Made by a program: the position numbers and the translations under genes. Below, in pieces: positions 1-9,229 of a DNA stretch of 64,000 nucleotides. Below the pieces are notes generated by a model that was not told the origin of the DNA, made no database searches, and saw only the letters and a list, made by a program, of their open reading frames with translations. Position 1 is the stretch's first letter, and every line of letters begins with the position of its first letter. The stretch comes from Mesostigma viride (Eukaryota > Streptophyta > Mesostigmatophyceae > Mesostigmatales > Mesostigmataceae), in NCBI GenBank assembly GCA_009746045.1, contig RPFO01000164.1, forward strand, positions 2,077,400 through 2,141,399. Reading direction: 5' to 3'.

Positions 1-165
1 CCTACCTACCTACCTACCTACCTACCTACCTACCTACCTACCTACCTACCTACCTACCTACCTACCTACCTACCTACCTACCTACCTACCTACCTACCTA
101 CCTACCTACCTACCTACCTACCTACCTACCTACCTACCTACCTACCTACCTACCTACCTACCTAC
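1..165. repeat. (CCTA)n microsatellite, left part
   Basis: Uninterrupted tetranucleotide CCTA repeat running off the left edge of the window. It abuts the hAT-like remnant directly. The same repeat resumes at 3965, so the hAT remnant and the TTCC tract may lie within one formerly larger CCTA locus; that is inference. Confidence 0.97.
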
Positions 166-1470
166 CGGGTTGTTATGTACGCCGTACGAATGCGAAAAAA
201 TGCGGGATAAAGCATATTTTGGGCCTCGGCGTATTTTACGCGTATTTTACGTCTGACCACGCGGTTTGGACTTAGAATTTTTCGGGGGTACCAGCGGGCA
301 GCGCCGGGGCACTGGCGCGGTGCCCAGGTTCTAGGCGCGGCGCGCTCACTGCACATTTGAGATTTTTACTACTAGAAGTAGATGCGTACAGTTCTTTTCA
401 TAAAGCGCAAGCCTTGCAAAATGTTTGGCCGGTAGGAGACAGCTAGGACTAGGTACAAAACGCATAATAACAGTGTGCCAGCAAATGCCAGCTGTGCTAC
501 TGACGGTGTAATGCAATATAGCGACGACGAGGGCAGTGCGACTGTGCGAGAGTGTGCAGCCATTTTCGATTTGCAGCCATGAAGAAGAAAGGGCCTGAAT
601 GGGATTTCGTTCTCGAGAAGAAAGAAGCAGTCACAGATGCTGTTAGTAACAAAACGCAGTCTGTGTCGAATAAGTTCTGCTCATTTTGCAACAAGAAGTT
701 CTCATACGGGGCGGGGGCAATCAGCGTATTCCGAGTCCGTGCACACTCTGCCGGAATCGCAGGGGAAGGGATGTTACCCTGCGACAAAATTCCACCGAAT
801 ATCCGGAGCAGGTTTCTCAGGATGTATAACAACAAGTCGCAGCAGTCAGACGCCAAGAAGCAGCACAATTTGAACAGGGCAATGGCGGAGATGGGAGGGG
901 CTGCGCCGGCTGACTTGTCGTCGGTTCCCAGCAAAGGCCAGCTGAGCATCACCAAATGGCTGGTTCCCGTCGACGAGAAAGGTGTCCAGCTGCTGGCTGC
1001 CGAATTTTTTATCGAGAACGGCATTGCCTTCAATGCGGCTGAGAGCGCCTCTTTCAAGCAGATGGTGGCCGGCATGATCCAGTACAAAGGAGGGCACGTC
1101 ACCCCTCCTTCTCGGAAGTTGTGTCTTATGTCCTCTCATGCATTATATAGTGGATGGCTTTCCTTACAATCAATTAATTAATTGAATCCTTACTATTCCC
1201 GTTGCAGCATGCTCCCCCCTGCATTAAACAAATCATAATCAGATAGGATTGCAGGGCATAAATGGAAGATGTTAATAAATAAGCATATACACCAAATTTC
1301 AGTTGTAATAACTGCATGACCATCATCAAGGAGCGTGCTAATTGGGTGACTGACAATTGGACCACAAAAACTGTCGCGCACTTTACCACCGCGTATTTTA
1401 TACCCCCCACGTATCATACGCGTATTTTAAGTCCACGTATTATACCCCGCACACGTATTTTCCAACCTGG
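166..1470 (+). mobile_element. hAT-like DNA transposon remnant
   Basis: About 1.3 kb of non-repetitive DNA between two microsatellites. It contains a transposase N-terminal fragment (579-1181). The motif CGTATTTTA recurs near both ends: two copies at about 230-250, and several exact or near copies at 1395-1462. Clustered subterminal motifs are typical of hAT transposase-binding regions. Short possible terminal inverted repeats are seen: CCGGGTTG at about 166 and its near complement CAACCTGG at about 1464. No target-site duplication is visible because each end runs straight into a different microsatellite. The catalytic part of the transposase is missing or unrecognisable, so the copy is non-autonomous. 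Element borders are approximate. Confidence 0.5.
579..1181 (+). pseudogene. hAT transposase N-terminal fragment (BED-type zinc finger + DUF659-like)
   Basis: The reading frame starts MKKKGPEW; an in-frame ATG also lies at 552. About 20-35 residues in comes a CxxC pair (CSFC) followed by spaced His and Cys (AHSAGIAGEGMLPC), the layout of BED zinc fingers that bind transposon ends. Further on, FFIENGIAFNAAES and a PPSRK motif match the start of the DUF659 region of hAT transposases as I know that family. Resemblance stops near 1116; the last 20 or so codons are low-complexity read-through, or a splice site lies at about 1117. A stretch at 1340-1375 reading NWVTDNWTTK could be a remnant of the next DUF659 block. 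No RNase H-like catalytic domain follows, so this is a truncated gene. Confidence 0.6.
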
Positions 1471-3964
1471 CCTTCCTTCCTTCCTTCCTTCCTTCCTTCC
1501 TTCCTTCCTTCCTTCCTTCCTTCCTTCCTTCCTTCCTTCCTTCCTTCCTTCCTTCCTTCCTTCCTTCCTTCCTTCCTTCCTTCCTTCCTTCCTTCCTTCC
1601 TTCCTTCCTTCCTTCCTTCCTTCCTTCCTTCCTTCCTTCCTTCCTTCCTTCCTTCCTTCCTTCCTTCCTTCCTTCCTTCCTTCCTTCCTTCCTTCCTTCC
1701 TTCCTTCCTTCCTTCCTTCCTTCCTTCCTTCCTTCCTTCCTTCCTTCCTTCCTTCCTTCCTTCCTTCCTTCCTTCCTTCCTTCCTTCCTTCCTTCCTTCC
1801 TTCCTTCCTTCCTTCCTTCCTTCCTTCCTTCCTTCCTTCCTTCCTTCCTTCCTTCCTTCCTTCCTTCCTTCCTTCCTTCCTTCCTTCCTTCCTTCCTTCC
1901 TTCCTTCCTTCCTTCCTTCCTTCCTTCCTTCCTTCCTTCCTTCCTTCCTTCCTTCCTTCCTTCCTTCCTTCCTTCCTTCCTTCCTTCCTTCCTTCCTTCC
2001 TTCCTTCCTTCCTTCCTTCCTTCCTTCCTTCCTTCCTTCCTTCCTTCCTTCCTTCCTTCCTTCCTTCCTTCCTTCCTTCCTTCCTTCCTTCCTTCCTTCC
2101 TTCCTTCCTTCCTTCCTTCCTTCCTTCCTTCCTTCCTTCCTTCCTTCCTTCCTTCCTTCCTTCCTTCCTTCCTTCCTTCCTTCCTTCCTTCCTTCCTTCC
2201 TTCCTTCCTTCCTTCCTTCCTTCCTTCCTTCCTTCCTTCCTTCCTTCCTTCCTTCCTTCCTTCCTTCCTTCCTTCCTTCCTTCCTTCCTTCCTTCCTTCC
2301 TTCCTTCCTTCCTTCCTTCCTTCCTTCCTTCCTTCCTTCCTTCCTTCCTTCCTTCCTTCCTTCCTTCCTTCCTTCCTTCCTTCCTTCCTTCCTTCCTTCC
2401 TTCCTTCCTTCCTTCCTTCCTTCCTTCCTTCCTTCCTTCCTTCCTTCCTTCCTTCCTTCCTTCCTTCCTTCCTTCCTTCCTTCCTTCCTTCCTTCCTTCC
2501 TTCCTTCCTTCCTTCCTTCCTTCCTTCCTTCCTTCCTTCCTTCCTTCCTTCCTTCCTTCCTTCCTTCCTTCCTTCCTTCCTTCCTTCCTTCCTTCCTTCC
2601 TTCCTTCCTTCCTTCCTTCCTTTCCTTCCTTCCTTCCTTCCTTCCTTCCTTCCTTCCTTCCTTCCTTCCTTCCTTCCTTCCTTCCTTCCTTCCTTCCTTC
2701 CTTCCTTCCTTCCTTCCTTCCTTCCTTCCTTCCTTCCTTCCTTCCTTCCTTCCTTCCTTCCTTCCTTCCTTCCTTCCTTCCTTCCTTCCTTCCTTCCTTC
2801 CTTCCTTCCTTCCTTCCTTCCTTCCTTCCTTCCTTCCTTCCTTCCTTCCTTCCTTCCTTCCTTCCTTCCTTCCTTCCTTCCTTCCTTCCTTCCTTCCTTC
2901 CTTCCTTCCTTCCTTCCTTCCTTCCTTCCTTCCTTCCTTCCTTCCTTCCTTCCTTCCTTCCTTCCTTCCTTCCTTCCTTCCTTCCTTCCTTCCTTCCTTC
3001 CTTCCTTCCTTCCTTCCTTCCTTCCTTCCTTCCTTCCTTCCTTCCTTCCTTCCTTCCTTCCTTCCTTCCTTCCTTCCTTCCTTCCTTCCTTCCTTCCTTC
3101 CTTCCTTCCTTCCTTCCTTCCTTCCTTCCTTCCTTCCTTCCTTCCTTCCTTCCTTCCTTCCTTCCTTCCTTCCTTCCTTCCTTCCTTCCTTCCTTCCTTC
3201 CTTCCTTCCTTCCTTCCTTCCTTCCTTCCTTCCTTCCTTCCTTCCTTCCTTCCTTCCTTCCTTCCTTCCTTCCTTCCTTCCTTCCTTCCTTCCTTCCTTC
3301 CTTCCTTCCTTCCTTCCTTCCTTCCTTCCTTCCTTCCTTCCTTCCTTCCTTCCTTCCTTCCTTCCTTCCTTCCTTCCTTCCTTCCTTCCTTCCTTCCTTC
3401 CTTCCTTCCTTCCTTCCTTCCTTCCTTCCTTCCTTCCTTCCTTCCTTCCTTCCTTCCTTCCTTCCTTCCTTCCTTCCTTCCTTCCTTCCTTCCTTCCTTC
3501 CTTCCTTCCTTCCTTCCTTCCTTCCTTCCTTCCTTCCTTCCTTCCTTCCTTCCTTCCTTCCTTCCTTCCTTCCTTCCTTCCTTCCTTCCTTCCTTCCTTC
3601 CTTCCTTCCTTCCTTCCTTCCTTCCTTCCTTCCTTCCTTCCTTCCTTCCTTCCTTCCTTCCTTCCTTCCTTCCTTCCTTCCTTCCTTCCTTCCTTCCTTC
3701 CTTCCTTCCTTCCTTCCTTCCTTCCTTCCTTCCTTCCTTCCTTCCTTCCTTCCTTCCTTCCTTCCTTCCTTCCTTCCTTCCTTCCTTCCTTCCTTCCTTC
3801 CTTCCTTCCTTCCTTCCTTCCTTCCTTCCTTCCTTCCTTCCTTCCTTCCTTCCTTCCTTCCTTCCTTCCTTCCTTCCTTCCTTCCTTCCTTCCTTCCTTC
3901 CTTCCTTCCTTCCTTCTTCCTTCCTTCCTTCCTTCCTTCCTTCCTTCCTTCCTTCCTTCCTTCC
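1471..3964. repeat. (TTCC)n microsatellite, about 2.5 kb
   Basis: Roughly 620 tandem TTCC units with only two visible interruptions: an extra T at about 2621 and a lost base at about 3914. All pyrimidines lie on the plus strand, a composition that favours triplex (H-DNA) structures. The long open frames that read PSFL repeats are a consequence of the repeat containing no stop codon and are not genes. The exact length may be an assembly estimate. Confidence 0.98.
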
Positions 3965-5452
3965 TAATACCTACCTACCTACCTACCTACCTACCTACCT
4001 ACCTACCTACGTACCTACCTACCTACCTACCTACCACCTACCTACCTACCTACCTACCTACCTACCTACCTACCTACCTACCTACCTACCTACCTACCTA
4101 CCTACCTACCTACCTACCTACCTACCTACCTACCTACCTACCTACCTACCTGCCTACCTACCTACCTACCTACCTACCTACCTACCTACCTACCTACCTA
4201 CAGGTCTAACTACCTACAGGTCCACCTACCTACAGGTCTACCTACCTACCTACCTACCTACCTACCTACCTACCTACCTACCTACCTACCTACCTACCTA
4301 CCTAGCTACCTAGCTACCTAGCTACCTAGCTACCTACCTACCTACCTACCTACCTACCTACCTACCTACCTACCTACCTACCTACCTACCTACCTACCTA
4401 CCTACCTACCTACCTACCTACCTACCTACCTACCTACCTACCTACCTACAGGTCTACCTACCTACCTACCTACCTACCTACCTACCTACCTACCTACCTA
4501 CCTACCTACCTACCGACCTACCGACCTACCTACCTACCTACCTACCTACCTACCTACCTACCTACCTACCTACCTACCTACCTACCTACCTACCTACCTA
4601 CCTACCTACCTACCTACCTACCTACCTACCTACCTACCTACCTACCGACCGACCGACCGACCGACCGACCGACCGACCGACCGACCGACCGACCGACCGA
4701 CCTACCTACCTACCTACCTACCTACCTACCTACCTACCTACCTACCTACCTACCTACCTACCTACCTACCTACCTACCTACCTACCTACCTACCTACCTA
4801 CCTACCTACCTACCTACCTACCTAACCTACCTACCTACCTACCTACCTACCTACCTACCTACCTACCTACCTACCTACCTACCTACCTACCTACAGGTCT
4901 ACCTACCTACCTACCTACCTACCTACCTACCTACCTACCTACCTACCTACCTACCTACCTACCTACCTACCTACCTACCTACCTACCTACCTACCTACCT
5001 ACCTACCTACCTACCTACCTACCTACCTACCTACCTACCTACCTACCTACCTACCTACCTACCTACCTACCTACCTACCTACCTACCTACCTACCTACCT
5101 ACCTACCTACCTACCTACAGGTCTACCTACCTACCTACCTACCTACCTACCTACCTACCTACCTACCTACCTACCTATACCTACCTACCTACCTACCTAC
5201 CTACCTACCTACCTACCTACCTACCTACCTACCTACCTACCTACCTACCTACCTACCTACCTACCTACCTACCTACCTACCTACCTACCTACCTACCTAC
5301 CTACCTACCTACCTACCTACCTACCTACCTACCTACCTACCTACCTACCTACCTACCTACCTACCTACCTACCTACCTACCTACCTACCTACCTACCTAC
5401 CTACCTACCTACCTACCTACCTACCTACCTACCTACCTACCTACCTACATAT
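3965..5452. repeat. Compound (CCTA)n array with (CCGA)n block and CAGGTC punctuation
   Basis: About 1.5 kb of CCTA repeats. It is interrupted by a run of CCGA units (about 4645-4700), by CTAG variants near 4306-4330, and by a recurring TACAGGTC insertion at about 4199, 4216, 4232, 4448, 4893 and 5117. The punctuation suggests segmental duplication of larger blocks of the array. No gene. Confidence 0.95.
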
Positions 5453-5582
5453 ACCTACTTACTTACTTACTTACTTAATTTTGTTTACAGCTGAACCGGT
5501 ACAGTGAATTCCATGAAACATGGTCGGTTATATCAAGGAGACAACAAGTGGCCGGTTGTATCAAGGAGACAATGTTAGAATA
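5453..5582. other. Short unique stretch with a duplicated 23-mer
   Basis: Between the CCTA array and the left arm of the inverted duplication. It contains two near-identical copies (about 5522-5544 and 5550-5572) of a sequence ending TATCAAGGAGACAA. The words AAGGAGACAAC recur at about 47870. Nothing coding is seen. Confidence 0.5.
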
Positions 5583-5680
5583 TCGGGGTTCAAGGCTTTG
5601 TGATCCCGGAACGGGTCATGCATAAATTTACTTTAAAGATTGGTTAAATTGTTATCCTTGGTACAGTCTACTGATTACGG

Positions 5681-5883
5681 CAGTCATTCACGCTTTTGAA
5701 AAGTTGGGTTTGTGGGTATTGGCCGGGGGGTCAACCAAACTTAAGGCGTGAAGTTACCATGTAACTTGCCACCCCCATTTGCATGACTTAAGTTGGGTTC
5801 GCCATGCAGCCAACTGCGACCCAGTTGGCTGCATGCCAACTGCTGTGTGAACACAACTTAAGCGAACCCAGCGTGAATGACTG
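5681..5883. mobile_element. 203-bp foldback/MITE-like element with perfect 13-bp terminal inverted repeats
   Basis: Ends are CAGTCATTCACGC (5681-5693) and its exact complement GCGTGAATGACTG (5871-5883). Inside is a second perfect palindrome, ATGCAGCCAACTG (5804-5816) and its complement (5822-5834), with a 5-base loop. Blocks GTCAACCAAACTTAAGGCG and AACTTGCCACCCCC recur, slightly changed, at 56025-56077. The right arm of the inverted duplication has no counterpart at the matching place (about 11765-11800), so this looks like an insertion into the left arm. A target-site duplication is uncertain (TGATT occurs near both sides). It has no coding capacity. Confidence 0.65.
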
Positions 5884-6687
5884 TGATTCCTAACACGGTA
5901 TAATCCTAACACTGTGATTCCTAACACGGTATGCTACAAGTACTTCAAACCATGCTTTGGTTCGATTCACCTACTGGACAGCTTGGCAAGGAATATATAC
6001 ACGAATTGGTCCGGTCCCTGGTGGCCGCTTCAATGGAAAGCGCCCAGGGCTCGATCTTCATGCCAGCACTGATGCCATCTGTCATACACAACTATGAAAA
6101 TTTGACTGCCGGCAGCAATCAGCATCATGGCTATATGCTGCACCGGCAGTTTCACAGCTCGAGCTGATTTGCTATATATACACCTGGCCCCACCATGCAG
6201 CGGTGACCATATTAAAAGGATGACACCCACAGCTAGTCCTGCCAAACCATGGCCGTATATAACAAACAGCGCAATAGCCCCGCAGGAAAAAATGCATGGG
6301 AGCATGTCGCCCCACTCAGTGGGGCGGACATGGTACACCGGACACTAGCCAGTACTCAAAATCTTGCTACTCTCTGCCAATGCAGCCGCAGTCTCGCCCC
6401 TCCATTCAGCGTGCTTCAGTCGACAGTCTCAGGACGATGCAGTAGGCAACCATAAATACGATATTTATGTACAGATCGACGAAACGTGCATGCTGCGAGC
6501 AAAAGTTCCAGTACTGCCCTTGCCGGAGGCTGCGATGTCGACAGCATCTGCACTCACGCCAAATAATCACCACCATCCTCACCATCGCCATGCCTCGGAT
6601 AAAGAGGGGGAGGATACCATTGGTTATTGGGAGGATACATGTTGAAGGGGGAGCTGCTGGTCGGCACATTGGAGGGTCGTCAGGTTT

Positions 6688-7790
6688 AGTCTGGGCGCGC
6701 TGCCACATCCATGCCAACTGTGGAATGCCACGTGTCAGTCCTGGCCATGCGGCTGGTAGCCTCACTCTCATAGTGCGCTTTCATCACCCACAACGCGTCC
6801 AGCTTGCGCCGGTAGCCCTGCGTGTCGCGATGTTCCGCCCCCAGGGTGGCCACCGCGAGGGCAATGCCGCGTTTGCAAGCATACTCTACCTCGCTGAAAC
6901 GGCTTGCTTGCGCAAGACTCCGTCTCGGCAAGAAAGTTGAACGCGTGGGCCGCCACCGACGGGTGGCTGTTGCCCACACATGGCTGGAGATGATGCCCGC
7001 GAGGCGCTGGAAGCAGGCTGTGCCAGGCTGCTTCCTCAAAGGGGTCATTGGAGCGGTAATACTTGACGAGAAAGAGCAGGGCCTCGGCAGCTTCCTTCTC
7101 GGAACCTGGAGATGCCTCCCGAACGCGAAGGAACAGCTGATAATTAAACTAGTTCCAGTTCGGGCACACAGGAATGACCGTTCCCTGGAGGAACATTGCA
7201 GCTATTTTCAAGCTGCGTAACAAGGGCGTGCAGTGCAGACGCGCATTGGCGGAGGCAATCGACTCGCGTCACTTGAGAAGGAAAGGAAAGGCGTGCCAAG
7301 ACAGCTTGGAGCGGCCCGCAGTCACGCTGGCTAGCTTCGATCATGTCGAGGATCCCGTTTATGGACGGCACAACTGCGGCATCGGGGGAGTCGAAATCTC
7401 TGATAAGCTGCTCTGATAGTCGCAGCAGTAAGCATGCAGATCGTTGCTCAAATCAACTTGAACAGCGGACGAGACCTCATTCGGATGATATGGGGCGTGG
7501 TCTACACCCTGCGAAGGGAGTGCTTCATGGCGGCATGCGCCGCATGCGCATCCAAATGATTGATCGTACTCCGCAAAGCAGGTGGACGGCGCCCATTCTC
7601 CGTTTTCGAAATGCAGCCAGTTTTGCCGAGAACTGCGTGGATATTCCGTGCACGCGTACGGCCCTTTGCGGCTGGGAAGAGAACTGCGCCAGGACGGCGT
7701 CCAATTCGCGGAGGAAGCTACCGACTGCAGCGGTCCCAAGTCGCCCGCGAACGAGCTGGGTCGCGCAATGGCCGATGATCCGCTGCCCAT
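6688..7790 (-). pseudogene. Decayed copy of the TPR-protein gene
   Basis: Same gene as the ORF at 9944-11017, inverted. Recognisable blocks on the minus strand, in order: N-terminus MGSGSS (from 7790), SSANWTPSWRSSLPSRKGP, QLENSCNVPPGNGHSCVP, then FQRLAGIISSH and TLGAEHRDTQGYRR. They lie in different frames. Breaks relative to the intact copy occur near 7370 (frameshift after SLSEI), at about 7150 (in-frame stop after PELEL), near 7045, and near 6950. The upstream 100-200 bp also match the intact copy, so it is a duplicated genomic segment and not a processed copy. Confidence 0.8.
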
Positions 7791-8825
7791 GGAGGTAAAA
7801 AGATATGCCTTGGATCGATCGACTTAACCCTTGCTCAGAGATATGCTTAGTAGGCTGAACGCCGAAAAGCTTTCCTCCTTTGAGAGTGTTACTGGGAAGG
7901 TAATATCGGCCGAGGGCGAGCCGGTACAACAACCAGCGCCCAGCAGTGCGTTTGACGACGAAGCAATTTCGAAATTTAAGGGCAGTGTGGGATAATTGCG
8001 CGCTGCATGAAAGCATGCAGTGAGACGTCACATGGAGAAATGGTACGGTGCAGTGACAAGAAATGATGAATAATTAACTACCGCTGGCTGGTTTCGCCCG
8101 ATCGATAGTCTTGATTTCACAAATCTGGGACGTGACATGAGTTGCTTACCTCGACCTAGTCACGTGGGACACCAGGTTCAGGTTGATGTGATTGTGAGGG
8201 CTTCGGTTCAGATCTTGGACACGCCCCGAATTAAAAATATTAAAAATGTTGCCACAGTTTCGTAGTTGCGCCGGTACAAGTCAGCAGCGAGGCGAGATGT
8301 TCTGCCTTCAGTGCCTTGCACGCAGATTGTGGCGAACGTGAGGTTGTCAGCCCATCATGAAAGATGAGCCCGGGGATTCGGGGAGGCGGTTTTCCAAATC
8401 CTCTCTGGTGGTGCAGATACGTATCTGGTGGTGCAGATACGTAACATTGTCGTCAGAAAGGTGCAGATACGTAACTGACATTTTTGAACTTCACGGGGTG
8501 GCTCACCAGTCATCAGTCACCAGTAGATCCTGCGTAGTTATAAACTATTATTGCGTAGACAAGGCTGCGTTATCTAATGTACAAGTCAGCATCGAGGCAG
8601 AAATGCTCTGTCATTTGCACCACGCAGTAAGATTGTGGCGATCGTCAGGTCGTCAGCCGACGGGCCGTTGCTCATGAAAGATGAGCCCGGAGATTCGGCT
8701 AGGCGGTATTCCAAGACTTCTCTGGGTGGTGCGCATACGTAATAATTGACAGGCTTGAACTTCACGGGTGGCTCACCAGTCACCAGTAGATCCTGCGGTA
8801 TCCTAAAGTCAGCAACGAGGCAGCC

Positions 8826-9229
8826 AATTCTGGTTGTTGTTGTTGTTGTTGTGCCCCAAGCCGCACATGGATCCAGCAGACTGACTAAATGACTGACTAA
8901 CTGACTGACCCGGCAAGAAGCATTGCGCAAATAAAGTGGGAGTTTTTACTGGTCGTTCCGTCGGATCCGGAAGTCCCCAGTTCAAACCCGCGCAGGGGCT
9001 AGCGGTCCTAAGTTTTCTGCATGTTCCCATCAGCTGCTATCTACAGTGCCGTAAGCGGAACCGCCCACACTGACTAACTGACTGAAAGATACGCACTAAT
9101 ATAACGCAGGATAGAATCTCTGCTGCACATCAGCCGCTATAGACCACATCTGCGGCGTCAGGCGTGGGATCCACTGACTGACGGACTGACTGACCGACTG
9201 ACTGACTGGCTGACTGACATCAGCGGCGT
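8826..9229. other. Spacer between the inverted arms, with GACT-repeat patches
   Basis: About 400 bp without recognisable genes. It holds (GTT)n/(AAC)n runs facing each other near 8833 and 9238, and degenerate CTGA/GACT repeats at about 8878-8910, 9069-9085 and 9171-9225. CCCCAGTTCAAACCCGCG at about 8970 resembles a Pol III B-box or tRNA T-arm, but no full tRNA can be folded around it. The axis of the inverted duplication falls here. Confidence 0.6.

Larger units (their letters stand above)
5583..8825 (+). repeat. Left arm of a large imperfect inverted duplication
   Basis: Reads as the reverse complement of 9230-11886. The outer ends share GGGTTCAAGGC and a following GATCCCG...CGGGTCATGCAT. 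Further in, both arms share a GCTTTGGTTCGATTC box (about 5955 and 11713) and the whole TPR gene region. The left arm has accumulated frameshifts in the TPR copy, carries an extra 203-bp element (5681-5883), and near its inner end has a partial tandem duplication (about 8270-8560 and 8575-8820). A reading frame of about 90 codons at 6364-6645, opposite to the TPR copy, is also open in the other arm. Confidence 0.8.

Noticed and set aside
1-165. Telomere-like repeat
   Set aside because: CCTA is not a known telomere unit and the same repeat occurs internally at 3965-5452.
1316-4209. Open frames of 883 and 950 codons reading PSFL and PTYL repeats
   Set aside because: TTCC and CCTA arrays contain no stop codons in these frames; the sequence is pure microsatellite.
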